Origin: Rifleibacterium sp035352635
GTDB lineage: Bacteria; Muiribacteriota; Ozemobacteria; Ozemobacterales; Ozemobacteraceae
Length of the DNA stretch: 47,815 bases
NCBI GenBank assembly: GCA_035352635.1
Contig: DAOPYA010000027.1
Coordinates: 1 to 47,815 of the forward strand
Reading direction: 5' to 3'
Shown here: one piece after another, positions 16,839 to 26,456 of the stretch
Numbering within the stretch: the stretch's first letter is position 1
Layout of the letters: every line of letters starts with the position of its first letter
Notes under the pieces: generated by a model
Database searches by the model: none
The model's input: only the letters and a program-made list of their open reading frames with translations
What the model was told of the DNA's origin: nothing
Program-made: the position numbers and the translations under genes

Positions 16839-17006
16839 ATGGGCATCGGGTTCACTGAACTGGTCGTAATTCTCGTCATAATTCTGATTCTCTTTGGCCC
16901 GGGCAAGCTTCCCGAGATTGGCAAAGCTCTTGGTCGCGGCATCCGGGAGTTTAAAGATGCCCAGAAAGACCACAAACAGGATTCAGACAAACCAAATAAC
17001 GAATAA
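16839..17006 (+). CDS. tatA: Twin-arginine translocase subunit TatA
   Basis: The 55-residue product begins MGIGFTELVVILVI, one membrane helix, then the FGPGKLPEIGKALG hinge and amphipathic helix that define TatA/TatE, and a charged tail. TatA oligomers form the folded-protein passage of the Tat pathway. The ATG at 16839 has GGGAGG 6 nt upstream; a longer in-frame ATG at 16782 lacks a ribosome site and would spoil the N-terminal helix. It is followed by the TPR gene after 22 nt. No tatB or tatC is in the window. Confidence 0.93.
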   Translation: MGIGFTELVVILVIILILFGPGKLPEIGKALGRGIREFKDAQKDHKQDSDKPNNE

Positions 17007-17028
17007 TCATCGAACTGGAGACAAAGTT

Positions 17029-19146
17029 TTGAAAAAGTTGCACAAGGGAAAGACAATCAGATCAATTCTGGGCATGGCAATGGTTTTCATCTGCCTGCTG
17101 CTGGTTAGACCGGCATGGTCAGATACCCCGGAACAGCGTGAACAGTACCGTTACGCTCTCGGCCTGGTGCAAAGGCAACTATACGAAGAGGCATCGAAAG
17201 TGCTCACCCGGCTTCTGTCAGAGCCAAAATCTTTTTCTCAGGCTGATGGAGCGCTATTCTGGCTTGCCGAATGTGAATACCGCCAGAAAAATAACGTTAA
17301 GGCAGCCGGTCTTTATAACAAACTGCTCAAAGAATACCCTGCCAGCATTTTCCGGGACCGTTCAGCCTATGGCCTCGCCTGGGCGCACACCAACGACAAC
17401 AACCCCAAATCGGCGATCGAAGCCTTTTCAAAAGTCAGCCGCAGCGACCTGAAACTCTGGGTCGATGCCAATATCAAGCGTGGCTTTCTGATGGTCAAGT
17501 TCAACATGGATATCGAGCAGACAGTGCGAAATTACGAAGAGCTTCTCAAAGAGAGCACTCTAACTGATGCGCAGCGTTTTGAGTGCCATCTGCAGGCCGG
17601 GGTAGGCAAATTCAACCAGAGCATTTTTAAACAGGCTCTAGAGCACTTTTCGCAGGCTCTCGATAAATGTCCGGCCGACAAACAGCAGGCTTTGCAGTTT
17701 TATATTGCCGAATCACACTTCAGACTGAAAGATTATAACAAAGCCGCCACCGAATATTCAAAAACCATGGCGTTAGGGCCAGATACGATTCTAGGGCAAA
17801 AGTCTGGCTATTCGCTCGCCTGGTGCCATATCAGGCTCTCAGACCCGCAAAAGGCGGTGGTATTATTCGAAAAGCAGGCTGGCAACCCATCGTCAGTGGT
17901 CAGAAAAGATTCGATCAAGAACCTGGTTGACCTGCTGATGAACCTGCATGAATACAGCAAGGCCATCGAATGGATCACCCGCACGGTCAGCGCCCTCGAC
18001 AAGGCCGATCAACCTGAACTTGATTTTATCAAGGGGCTTGCCCTCTCACGCACCGGTGAATTCGAAAAAAGTCTGCGATCTTTTGAAGACTTTCTGAAAA
18101 AATACCCGAAAAGTAACAAGACTTACGAAGCACATTATCAGGCAGGCCTGGTAAACATCTCACTCGGCCGCTTCAAAGAAGCCATCGATAACTTTGATAA
18201 AGTAATTTCCGAAAAAGTTGACCCGGACCTGCGCGAAAAGGCCATCTATCGCATTGGCGAATGCTGGTTCAACCTCGGCAACATTACCCTGGCCGGCGAT
18301 TACTTCAACAAAGTCATTAAGCAGTTTCCTACCGGCAAAACCCGTTTCGATGCCCTTTATCAACTCGGTGAACTCGCTTATCTGCAGAACAGCTACGCTG
18401 ATGCTCTGACTGCCTTTGAAGCCATTGCGGCTTCGGGTAACGAACTCGCTTCGCAGGCAACTTTCAGATCGGGTGAAGTCTTGATGAAAGCTGCCCGCTT
18501 TCCCGATGCAATTGCCAGGTTTCAGCAGTATCTCGACCAGAACCCCAAAGGCAAACTTAAAGAAGACGCGGTGTTTAAAATCGGCCTGAGCTGGCTCGAA
18601 CTCAAAGATCAGGCTCAGGCACTGGCGGCATTCTCGCAATTGCTCGACGCAACCGGCTATTTCCGGCAGGAAGCCAGATTCCATATTGCCGAAATCGCCA
18701 GGTCGCTAGGCAATAACCCGCTGGCGATCCAGCATTACAAGGCTATAACCGCTGAAGAACCAAATCATCCGCTGGCCTCAAAATCAAGACGTGCTACGGG
18801 CATCTGTTTGTTCGCAAGCGGCGACTTTAAAGCCGCCATTGAAACATTTTCGGCGATCATCAAAGATTACCCGCCAGGCGACGCGGCCATACCCGAAACA
18901 AGGTTCTGGCTGGGCAAAAGCCTCATTGCGAATGGCGATGTTGAAGGTGGTGTTCTTGAGATATTAAAGGTTCCGGTGCTTTCTCCGGGCACCCCCTTTA
19001 CTGCAGAAGCCTATATTGAGGCAGCCCGGGCTTACGCCAAACTCAAGAACCTCAATAAATCGCGGATGATGTATGAAGAGGTTCTTAAAGCCAACCCTTC
19101 GCCTGAATTCAAAACCGAAGCCGAGGCTGCCCTTAAAAAACCGTAA
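17029..19146 (+). CDS. Secreted tetratricopeptide-repeat protein
   Basis: The product has 705 residues from TTG 17029, which has GGAG 8 nt upstream and gives a signal peptide (MKKLHKGK, a hydrophobic core around residues 14-26, then RPAWS). The rest is a chain of TPR units, about 14-16, with signatures such as ALGLVQRQLYEEASKVL, AGLYNKLLKEYP, AAIETFSAIIKDYP and SRMMYEEVLKANP. The spacing resembles YbgF/BamD-type periplasmic TPR scaffolds. A function cannot be assigned; it is probably an envelope scaffold. It lies between tatA and an M23 peptidase in one operon. Confidence 0.88.
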   Translation: MKKLHKGKTIRSILGMAMVFICLLLVRPAWSDTPEQREQYRYALGLVQRQLYEEASKVLTRLLSEPKSFSQADGALFWLAECEYRQKNNVKAAGLYNKLLKEYPASIFRDRSAYGLAWAHTNDNNPKSAIEAFSKVSRSDLKLWVDANIKRGFLMVKFNMDIEQTVRNYEELLKESTLTDAQRFECHLQAGVGKFNQSIFKQALEHFSQALDKCPADKQQALQFYIAESHFRLKDYNKAATEYSKTMALGPDTILGQKSGYSLAWCHIRLSDPQKAVVLFEKQAGNPSSVVRKDSIKNLVDLLMNLHEYSKAIEWITRTVSALDKADQPELDFIKGLALSRTGEFEKSLRSFEDFLKKYPKSNKTYEAHYQAGLVNISLGRFKEAIDNFDKVISEKVDPDLREKAIYRIGECWFNLGNITLAGDYFNKVIKQFPTGKTRFDALYQLGELAYLQNSYADALTAFEAIAASGNELASQATFRSGEVLMKAARFPDAIARFQQYLDQNPKGKLKEDAVFKIGLSWLELKDQAQALAAFSQLLDATGYFRQEARFHIAEIARSLGNNPLAIQHYKAITAEEPNHPLASKSRRATGICLFASGDFKAAIETFSAIIKDYPPGDAAIPETRFWLGKSLIANGDVEGGVLEILKVPVLSPGTPFTAEAYIEAARAYAKLKNLNKSRMMYEEVLKANPSPEFKTEAEAALKKP

Positions 19147-19180
19147 AGGTGCATCAGGCACCAGCAATCGAGGTGTAAAC

Positions 19181-20299
19181 CTGCGTAATTCTCATTCGAA
19201 GCTATTCTTTCTGGTAGCCGGGCTTGCCATTTTCGGCATAGCGGGCAATCTGCTTGCCGAAGAAGCCAAAAACTCACTGCCTTCTATCTATAAAACCGAT
19301 TTTGTGATTGGCGGGCAGTTTTTTGATTACCAGAATTACAACAATGTTCCATATTTTCACGGGGGGCTTGATCTGGTAGCCCCCGCCGGCACTGCAATCT
19401 ACACACCGGTAGCGGGCACCGTCACTATCAGCGATTACAAAATTACCGCCAGCAACGAGCCTCACACTTTTTCTTACGCACGCAAACCCTTCAGAAGAGG
19501 CGATTCATCGCAGACCCGCTACCTTGAAGTCGCCATCAAAACTGATGCGGGGCTGACCTGGATGTTCAGGCACGTCAACCCGGCGTCGATTCCGCCCCAG
19601 GTTTTTGACTATGCCGAAACGGGCTTGCGAGTTAACAAAGGCCAGTTGATCGGTCGGGTGGCGGCATGGCTTGAACCAGTGCTCCCAGAAAAGCGCATCT
19701 ACGATCACCTGCACCTTGAAATTCTCGATACACAGGGCAATTATCATAATCCGGCAAAGTATGTTAAAACCGGCAAAGATTACTATCCGCCGGTACTTCA
19801 CAATGTTTTTGCGGCCCGCCATGGCTCAACAGAAGCTCAGATTCTCAACAGCGCCGCACCAATAAAGGTTTCAGGCGATCTTGATTTGATTGTTGCAGTT
19901 ACCGACCGCATGAATGAGGCAGCTTACCAACACGCGCTCTACTCTGCCATCTGGTCACTTGACCGTCTGGCAGCCGATGGAACCACCGAAAAAATCGAAT
20001 ATTGTGAAGCTTTCAGGTTCGACATTCTGCCCTTCACTGGCGATCGCGTGCAATTGAGCCGGGTCATCTACCGCGATCATCTCAACACACCTACGGGCAA
20101 GATCAGTGCCAACGGCAGTCGCGGCCCACGGTATTTTCTGGTGAATATCACGAGCGGCAGCCTCGCGACGGGCTACAGCCCCGAAAACTGCCTGCGAACG
20201 GCCCGATATCGCAACGGGCTTTACCGGTTGCAGCTTCAGGTTGCAGATAATGCCGGCAACACCAGACAACAGGCATTCACCCTGCAAATCGAAAACTAA
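19181..20299 (+). CDS. Secreted M23-family metallopeptidase (LytM-like) with C-terminal beta domain
   Basis: The 372-residue protein has a signal peptide (RNSHSKLFFLVAGLAIFG...LLA) and an M23 domain with all metal ligands: H60 and D64 in HGGLD, H131 in FRH, and H176/H178 in DHLHLE. M23 enzymes cut peptidoglycan cross-links. The region from about residue 225 to the end is probably a beta-sandwich. No ATG, GTG or TTG is available near the signal peptide. A CTG at 19181 has GAGGTG 5 nt upstream and starts the signal peptide exactly, so I place the start there. The alternative is ATG 19073, inside the TPR gene, which would add 36 basic residues. The stop overlaps that of the convergent FHA gene. 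Confidence 0.87.
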   Translation: MRNSHSKLFFLVAGLAIFGIAGNLLAEEAKNSLPSIYKTDFVIGGQFFDYQNYNNVPYFHGGLDLVAPAGTAIYTPVAGTVTISDYKITASNEPHTFSYARKPFRRGDSSQTRYLEVAIKTDAGLTWMFRHVNPASIPPQVFDYAETGLRVNKGQLIGRVAAWLEPVLPEKRIYDHLHLEILDTQGNYHNPAKYVKTGKDYYPPVLHNVFAARHGSTEAQILNSAAPIKVSGDLDLIVAVTDRMNEAAYQHALYSAIWSLDRLAADGTTEKIEYCEAFRFDILPFTGDRVQLSRVIYRDHLNTPTGKISANGSRGPRYFLVNITSGSLATGYSPENCLRTARYRNGLYRLQLQVADNAGNTRQQAFTLQIEN

Positions 20300-21810
20300 A
20301 TAGCCCTGGCCTTCACCACAACGAAATCAGTGCCACCGAGGTTGAGCGTGTCGCCTGGCTTGATGGTCTGTTTGTCTTTAATGGTGCGACCATTTATACG
20401 GGTAACATTGGTATCAGTCAAGGGGCAAACGCTGACGATACCCTTGCTCACCGTTACTTCAACATGTTTCCGGCTGACTTCCGAGGCGGAAATACAAATC
20501 TGATTGTCTGACTGGCGACCGATTCTGATGATGCCCCCCTGGGCTTCATAGGCTTTTCCGATACCTTCGATGGCGAAAACGAGCCGTTCTTTGTGTTCAA
20601 TCGGCGCGGTCGCTGCGCGGGGCGGCTCAGGCGCTGGTGCTGGTGCTGGTGCTGGTGCTGGTGCTGGTGCCGGAACAGCATTTGCGGGTTTTGCAGGTGC
20701 TGCCGGGCTTGCGGTCTTTAAGGCAGGTGGTGCTTGAACAGGCTTCTCATCTGCATCGATATGGTCTGCAAGTCTTGCTGAAACGACCGGAGCCGCAACG
20801 GCTTTGCTTTTTAAGGTCTTTTTGCCGCCGCCTGCAGAATTAATATTCTCGGTTGGGGGCACCGGAACCGGAGGAACCACCGGGATTTCAGATTTATCAG
20901 CTTCAGAAGGCTTGCCGACAGAACTATCTGGCTTGTCATCTTTGTCATCAGTGATTCTGGCAAGGGAAGGCGGCAGGGAATTTTCTTTAACTGCCGGTTG
21001 TTTAAGAGTCTTTTTGCCTTGCGCGGCAGGGGTGACGGGCAGTGCGACCGGAGCAACCGGTTCATTGGTTTCGGCCGGGGATTGGGCACTATCCGCCTGG
21101 CCATCGTCATCAAGGCGGGCGAGAGATGCCGGCATGGGCGGTGCTTTAACGGCTGTCTGCTTAACTGTCTTTTTGCCCTGAGATTGAGGTGCAGGAGTTG
21201 ATGGCGCTGGCTCGACCGATGGTTCATCTTGGTTTGGAGCGGCAGGGGCTGACGACTCGCCAGGAAAATTTTGTTTTCTTGCTTTTTCAAGCTCGTCAAA
21301 GTTCATGAACAAAGATTTTGTTGACATCATTTCGGGTGCGGTCTTCTGGTAACCCCAGATTTTGTAGCCGGCAAATGCAAAAATTACGGCTCCGAGCAGA
21401 ATCAGCCAGGAATAGCTTCCAGACGATTCAGGTGTCGAGAATTCGACAGGAAATTCTTTAATCAGGCCGCCGGCATCAACCAGTTTAATAGCCAAAGAAC
21501 CACTGCCGAGGCGCGGAAGAAACTTCAGATCGTAAGACCCGACTGGCTTCCCGGAGTCAGGGCGAATCTCAATTTCTGATTCATTTTTCTGTTGCAGATC
21601 AGGGGTACCCTGAACGGCACCAAGAAACTCAAGGCGGGCAGCATCAAAACGCAGGGTAATGATGCTGTCGGCAGTTTCGGCCTGCAAATTGACGACGAAG
21701 AGTTCACCGGGTTTGACGCCAGTTGGAACCGTAAGGTTCGCCCCATGCAGAACCTGAACGGAAAGGATCAGCAAAATAACCAGCAGCGCAGTTTTATTTT
21801 TTTCAGGCAT
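20296..21810 (-). CDS. Membrane protein with cohesin-like ectodomain and cytoplasmic FHA domain
   Basis: The 504-residue protein has an N-terminal hydrophobic signal, an extracytoplasmic beta domain that recalls cohesin-like modules (RFDAARLEFLGAV), TM near residues 132-152, a long Pro/Ala linker, and an FHA domain at about 410-504. The FHA phosphothreonine-binding residues are present: GR (431-432), SRKH (446-449) and NG (473-474). The linker has three copies of GKKT(V/L)K (T215, T268, T332), each followed by a SLAR-like segment. The start at 21810 has AAGGGA upstream; 21843 would overlap the preceding gene and lacks a ribosome site. It follows the AsmA-like gene by 2 nt. A link to the kinase at 26457 is likely but inferred. 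Confidence 0.88.
   Translation of the reverse strand: MPEKNKTALLVILLILSVQVLHGANLTVPTGVKPGELFVVNLQAETADSIITLRFDAARLEFLGAVQGTPDLQQKNESEIEIRPDSGKPVGSYDLKFLPRLGSGSLAIKLVDAGGLIKEFPVEFSTPESSGSYSWLILLGAVIFAFAGYKIWGYQKTAPEMMSTKSLFMNFDELEKARKQNFPGESSAPAAPNQDEPSVEPAPSTPAPQSQGKKTVKQTAVKAPPMPASLARLDDDGQADSAQSPAETNEPVAPVALPVTPAAQGKKTLKQPAVKENSLPPSLARITDDKDDKPDSSVGKPSEADKSEIPVVPPVPVPPTENINSAGGGKKTLKSKAVAAPVVSARLADHIDADEKPVQAPPALKTASPAAPAKPANAVPAPAPAPAPAPAPAPEPPRAATAPIEHKERLVFAIEGIGKAYEAQGGIIRIGRQSDNQICISASEVSRKHVEVTVSKGIVSVCPLTDTNVTRINGRTIKDKQTIKPGDTLNLGGTDFVVVKARAI
20633..20668. repeat. Hexanucleotide tandem repeat (GCTGGT)6
   Basis: Six perfect copies of GCTGGT encode an Ala-Pro run in the linker of the FHA protein on the minus strand. 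Because the unit is 6 bp, copy-number change would lengthen or shorten the linker without shifting the frame. Confidence 0.9.
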
Positions 21811-21812
21811 TT

Positions 21813-24800
21813 TCACATCCCTTTCTTCCAACCGGGGAACCATTGCATAAGTTCTTCGACACTAGCTTTATGTGGCCTGTGGCCACCGAATATCCTGCCG
21901 ATAAAATTATGTTTTACACGACGCACAGCTTTCTTTTCGAGGGCTTTGGCCAGCAGGGCGGGTTTGTCCCAGGTTCCGCCAACCGAGAGATCAACATAGG
22001 GTACACCGGTCTTTTCGTCCTGTAAAGTTACTGTCCATTTTTTTAATTTCTGGCCGATGTCGGTCTGCCGTAAACTCTGTGGGTTAATCATCAGTTTCGC
22101 ATCAAGCTGCATGGCAAGTGGGTTAAACTCACTGTTGCCGAGTTCAAATCTAAGATGCGGGCCGGCAAACAGGCCATCAGCAATCAGCAGGCGGCCCTTC
22201 AGTTCATCGTCTTCTTCGGATGTAAGATAAAAATTTAACTCCCCGACTCTGAAATCAGGCTTTTCGATAAATTCAGCGCCAGCCTTCGCGAGGGTTTTTG
22301 GGTCGAGCATCGGCAGTGAAGGCACGTAAATATCTTTGAATGCCAGATTAAAAATTGCATCACGTTCACCGCTCTCTTTCCAGTTTACTTTGAATGCACC
22401 GCCAAGAAAACCGCGCAAAGCCTCAGTGCTGTCAACCTGAAAACTGGAAAAGTCGAGATGGTTCATTTTTCCGTCGAGGCTGAACGTAAAGGGCTTGCCA
22501 GGCAAAAAACGCCCCTGAGCCTGGTCGAGAACAATCTGCCCGTTGAGCAATTCCAATTCACATTTCGTCACATCCACATTTCCGGTATCGGGCCGCAATG
22601 ATAGACTTACGTGGTTTTTGCCAAGGGGCACGCTGAAAACATGCTGCCCTGAATTATACTGCACCTTCATAGCTGTGTTCATGACTTCAGCGGTTATTTG
22701 AGGTTTGCTGAAAGTGCCGGCAATAGCCAGACTGCCATCGAACCAGCCTTCTTCAGGAAACGAAACGGCCGGAACCGACATACCGCCAAGCATTGCAAGA
22801 ATATCGGCAGGAAAAACCCGACCAAATTTGCCATTCAAGCTGATTTTGCCTGCCTTGAGCGGGTCTTCTACCCAGCCGCTGCCAATCGAAAAGTCAGAGC
22901 GCCCAAAACTGGCAGAGCAATCGCTGACTGCTATTCGGGCAAAGCCTGAATCTGTCTGGCCGGTGAAGGTCAGGTCAGCACGCAGGTTTTTTAAACGTTC
23001 GGGCAGTGAGGGCAGGCGGATATCAGCATCACGCAGACTGGCAGTGCCTGTAGCTGTTAGCCTGGCCGGGTTGCCCTGCATGGCGAACTTGCCGCTGACG
23101 GTTCCATTTTCAAGTTGAAAGACCTGACTGACTTCGCGGGGCAGCAAGCCGGCCGCCAGAAATTCATGAAGTTTTTTAAGTTCAAGGCCTGTCAGTTCGG
23201 CAACCAGATCATCGATAACTGGTTTAAAGCCTGGGCCCGGGTTTTCGAGGCGAGCTTTGCCATGAACTTTAACGGAAGCATCGAGCAAAGCGCCTTTTAT
23301 GTCTTCAAGTGTCAGTGCAAAGAGTCTGTCACCACGCTTTTCAAATAGAATTTTACCTGAAAACCCTTTGGCGGAAAGAACTGAAGTAGCACGGGAAGTT
23401 TTGAGCGGCAAATCAAGATCGAGTCGGGAGACGTTAATTTGCCCTTTGCCTGATGGGGAGGCAAAGGGCCCATTCAAATCAGCGGCAGCAGCAAATTTGC
23501 CCGAGAGTGAAAATGGCATGACAAAGCGACCAATTCTGGCTACCCCGGCCGCGAGATCATCAATTTTGTCGCTGTTAATCTTGAGTTTAAAATTATCGAG
23601 GCGTTTTTGTGCCGGTCGAATCACCCCGGCAGCGGAAAATTCGGCTCCAAAAATTGAAGACCCGGCCTGCAGAGTGACAACCGCACCTGCCGAGGCGTTG
23701 ACTCCAGAAATTTTAAGACTGGCCACCGACTTGCCGAGATCGAAAGTCACGTCTTTTATTTTTATGGCTGCGTCACCAGCCTTAACCTCGGCCTGATACT
23801 CCCCGGCGGTGGTTTTAAGCTGCACATGAAAGGGCAATTTGGCATTCATGTTGCCAAGCCCGGCCTGCAACATGGGAAACTTTACCCAGCCATCAAGAAC
23901 CGGGTTCTGCAGGTTGCCACTTCCAAGGAGCATGAAATTGAAGGCACCGTTGATATCGACGGGGTGCTTCTTAAACAATTCACTGCCTTCGGGCTGCGAC
24001 TTGATCGCTTCGAGAATTTTGGCAAAATTATTACCGCCGCCTGACAGGCTGAGGCTTTTTAGAGACTTCGAGACCAGTTCAGCTTCGATCTCAGCCTTGA
24101 CCGGGATTCCGAAAAATTCAACGCGGGCAGCGCCCCTGACCGGGCCAGTCCCCGCAGAAAAACCTCCGGCACGCCAACCGGCATCGGCATTTAACAGGCA
24201 ACTGTCGGCCCACAATGCCTTGCCACGCCTGATAAACCGCAGGCGGTCAAAGCCGCCTACAAGCGAGATTCCAGTCACAGAATCTGCTTTCAGTGAGGCA
24301 ATGTGTTTGCCCGCCAGTTCGATGCGTTCAAAATCAGGCCTGTTGGTCAGGCCGATGATTTTCTGCAAGCGCTCAGCAGTCATGGCGAATGTGCCAGAAG
24401 CCGGAAGCGTCACATCGGCAAGCAGCGCAAATGTTTCCACGAATGGGCTGGACGCGATGATAACTGCGGTGCCGGTTGCATCGAAGCGCAGGTTTTCGAT
24501 TACGGCAGCGAAGCCATTCAGGCGCAGCAGGCCGTTATCATAGGTGGCTTTGCCATCGAGGCCCAATGAATCCTGGGGAAACAGGCGGTTAAGAACCCTG
24601 GCTCCGGAAAAGTCAATTTCGATGGCACTGGTGCGCCAGTTTTCGAGCGATGGAAAATTCGAGGAAACGACCAGGGGGCCGAGCAGGTCAACCCGCGAGA
24701 GATAGGCATCGATTTTTTGGCGCAGAGCCTCGGGCATAAGCTTAAGAGGCAGAAGGTCAACGGCGCTGCCCGATGCCTGCAACCCGGCCCTGAATTTGAA

Positions 24801-26294
24801 ATCTGCATAGCTGATTGCGTTGCCCGCAAGCTGGCGTTGAAAAGAAATCTCAGCCTGGCCGGCATGGCGCTCGACAAGGCCTTCAAATAGATGTTGGCCC
24901 GGAGCAGTGCGGGTATAACTTGCGGCCAATGCAAGATTTTCGCCGCCAATCGATGAAGAAAGGCGCGAAAAAATTGCCGCCTCGTTCGCGAAATCAACAA
25001 ACCCGCTGTGGCTGCTGGTCAGACTGGCAACTGTGAAATTGAGGTATTTAAGGTCGGCCCGGCGGTCATTGGTTTCTATGCGTGTCGATAATGCATCAAG
25101 CACTGGCAGATAGGGCAGGCAAAGGCTGATACTGCCAAGTTCAAGACTGGCATGGGCATCATACAGGGGCTTGTCGGCAGCGCAGGCGAATCTGGCAAGC
25201 AGTGAACCGCTCAAGCGGTTTTCGTTCTTGAGAAAACTTGCGGTCATTTCGCTGAGCTGGCTTAGCTGAATGACGCCGGTGAGGCCACGTATCTTTTCGG
25301 GCAGGCTGACTGCCTTGCGTGCCAGAACCCACTCAAGATTTAACCGGTCGCGCTGTCGGCCATCGTAGAAATTAATCTTTCTGCCACGGGTGCCAAGGTT
25401 ATCAACTGCAAAATTGAAGTTCTGATTCAGGGCATCGAAACTGACGGTGAAGTTGCCGTTCTCTTTCATGGTGGTTACCTGAAACTTCAGCCAGTCTGAC
25501 TTCTCTGGAATAGATATTCTTAAGAGATGCGAATTGAAGGTTTTTGCCGAATGTTTTCGCAGCGACAGGTCAATGCCGCTGAACTGGGTAGTGGCAGCCG
25601 GCAGCCTGATGAGCCGGGCGGCGAATTCATCTTTGATTAACCTGTCAGGGGCCGGTACCAGAATTGAAAGGTTATGAATCACAATGTCTTCGAGGTATTG
25701 ATCGGCTAGAATCTGTGCCTTATCGCGTTGCTGCCAGCGGTTTTCGCTGGCGACCGGAGGTGTTGCGCCGGCAGAACTCATGCGGGTGGCGTCAGCAGGG
25801 GTTGAGAAATCCCAGACTCCCCTGCCCTTTTCGTTTCTGCTGATGGTCAGAATTGGACTTTCGACATGCAGTTTCTGAAGAACGAGACGACCGAGCAGAA
25901 TATCGAAGAGAGAATATTTAAGTGAAGCCCTGGGAACGGTTAATAAGGTTCCGGCGGTTTCAAAATGCGGGTTCTGAATGAGTATATTTTCGAGATCGAT
26001 GCCACGCAGCAGATTGCCCGATATTCTGCCAACCTGAAGATTGAAGCGGCCCTGCGTCAGGTTGGGGATAATACCCTGTTTTATGTGGCCTTCGATAAGG
26101 TCTGAATTCAGGCGAAAAAAGTTAAAAAAGAAAACCGACGCCAGAACAAAAAAAGCGAAAGCCGCGAACATCAGAAGTCGTCGCAGCCATTTTCTAAAAA
26201 CACGACGATGCCCACCGCCATCGCGGTGCTGCTGTCGACGTTTCTCAAGTTCCTGTGCCAGGCTCTCAAGCCTCTGTGAATTCTGATCTGTCAT
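21813..26294 (-). CDS. AsmA/TamB-like envelope protein
   Basis: The product has 1493 residues, with a coiled N terminus, one membrane helix near residues 40-60, and a very long beta-rich region with repeated patterns such as GKMNHLDFSSFQV and GSLAIAGTFSKPQITAEV, ending in an AsmA-like domain (VGGTWDKPALLAKALEK). This is the layout of YhdP/TamB-type proteins, thought to form lipid-carrying bridges between inner and outer membrane. The start at 26294 (MTDQNSQR) fits the promoter 7 nt upstream and gives the membrane helix near the N terminus; no Shine-Dalgarno is seen. The FHA gene follows after 2 nt. Exact family (AsmA, YhdP or TamB) is uncertain. Confidence 0.82.
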   Translation of the reverse strand: MTDQNSQRLESLAQELEKRRQQHRDGGGHRRVFRKWLRRLLMFAAFAFFVLASVFFFNFFRLNSDLIEGHIKQGIIPNLTQGRFNLQVGRISGNLLRGIDLENILIQNPHFETAGTLLTVPRASLKYSLFDILLGRLVLQKLHVESPILTISRNEKGRGVWDFSTPADATRMSSAGATPPVASENRWQQRDKAQILADQYLEDIVIHNLSILVPAPDRLIKDEFAARLIRLPAATTQFSGIDLSLRKHSAKTFNSHLLRISIPEKSDWLKFQVTTMKENGNFTVSFDALNQNFNFAVDNLGTRGRKINFYDGRQRDRLNLEWVLARKAVSLPEKIRGLTGVIQLSQLSEMTASFLKNENRLSGSLLARFACAADKPLYDAHASLELGSISLCLPYLPVLDALSTRIETNDRRADLKYLNFTVASLTSSHSGFVDFANEAAIFSRLSSSIGGENLALAASYTRTAPGQHLFEGLVERHAGQAEISFQRQLAGNAISYADFKFRAGLQASGSAVDLLPLKLMPEALRQKIDAYLSRVDLLGPLVVSSNFPSLENWRTSAIEIDFSGARVLNRLFPQDSLGLDGKATYDNGLLRLNGFAAVIENLRFDATGTAVIIASSPFVETFALLADVTLPASGTFAMTAERLQKIIGLTNRPDFERIELAGKHIASLKADSVTGISLVGGFDRLRFIRRGKALWADSCLLNADAGWRAGGFSAGTGPVRGAARVEFFGIPVKAEIEAELVSKSLKSLSLSGGGNNFAKILEAIKSQPEGSELFKKHPVDINGAFNFMLLGSGNLQNPVLDGWVKFPMLQAGLGNMNAKLPFHVQLKTTAGEYQAEVKAGDAAIKIKDVTFDLGKSVASLKISGVNASAGAVVTLQAGSSIFGAEFSAAGVIRPAQKRLDNFKLKINSDKIDDLAAGVARIGRFVMPFSLSGKFAAAADLNGPFASPSGKGQINVSRLDLDLPLKTSRATSVLSAKGFSGKILFEKRGDRLFALTLEDIKGALLDASVKVHGKARLENPGPGFKPVIDDLVAELTGLELKKLHEFLAAGLLPREVSQVFQLENGTVSGKFAMQGNPARLTATGTASLRDADIRLPSLPERLKNLRADLTFTGQTDSGFARIAVSDCSASFGRSDFSIGSGWVEDPLKAGKISLNGKFGRVFPADILAMLGGMSVPAVSFPEEGWFDGSLAIAGTFSKPQITAEVMNTAMKVQYNSGQHVFSVPLGKNHVSLSLRPDTGNVDVTKCELELLNGQIVLDQAQGRFLPGKPFTFSLDGKMNHLDFSSFQVDSTEALRGFLGGAFKVNWKESGERDAIFNLAFKDIYVPSLPMLDPKTLAKAGAEFIEKPDFRVGELNFYLTSEEDDELKGRLLIADGLFAGPHLRFELGNSEFNPLAMQLDAKLMINPQSLRQTDIGQKLKKWTVTLQDEKTGVPYVDLSVGGTWDKPALLAKALEKKAVRRVKHNFIGRIFGGHRPHKASVEELMQWFPGWKKGM

Positions 26295-26301
26295 TACAGA
26301 A

Positions 26302-26310
26302 ATTCTACCA
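26302..26310 (-). promoter_or_regulatory. Extended -10 promoter of the AsmA-like gene
   Basis: TGGTAGAAT (minus strand, 26310-26302) fits the TGn-TATAAT extended -10 pattern. Its last base is 7 nt from the ATG at 26294, which implies a leaderless mRNA. No good -35 is seen. Confidence 0.5.
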
Positions 26311-26420
26311 TACTCCGACAAAAAATCTATTTTCTTGATTAACATCAGCAAGTTTTTTTCCCGGAATAAATTTGCGGCACGATCAGGCCGGGGCGCAACT
26401 GCTGTGGTATTTAAGGCAAC

Positions 26421-26449
26421 TTGATTTTTGTTTGGGTTACGGCTACACT
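26421..26449 (+). promoter_or_regulatory. Promoter of the double-kinase gene
   Basis: TTGATT (26421-26426) and TACACT (26444-26449) are 17 bp apart. The predicted start point coincides with the ATG at 26457 and there is no Shine-Dalgarno, so the mRNA is probably leaderless. Confidence 0.6.
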
Positions 26450-26456
26450 TAGCGCC

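Noticed and set aside
16894..17031. Earlier start for the TPR protein inside tatA
   Set aside because: It would overlap most of tatA and bury the signal peptide; TTG 17029 has GGAG and gives a clean signal.
20633..20668. (GCTGGT)6 as a phase-variation switch
   Set aside because: The 6-bp unit keeps the reading frame, so it cannot turn the gene on or off; it only changes linker length.
21808..21843. ATG at 21843 for the FHA protein
   Set aside because: Overlaps the AsmA-like gene and lacks a ribosome site; 21810 has AAGGGA upstream.
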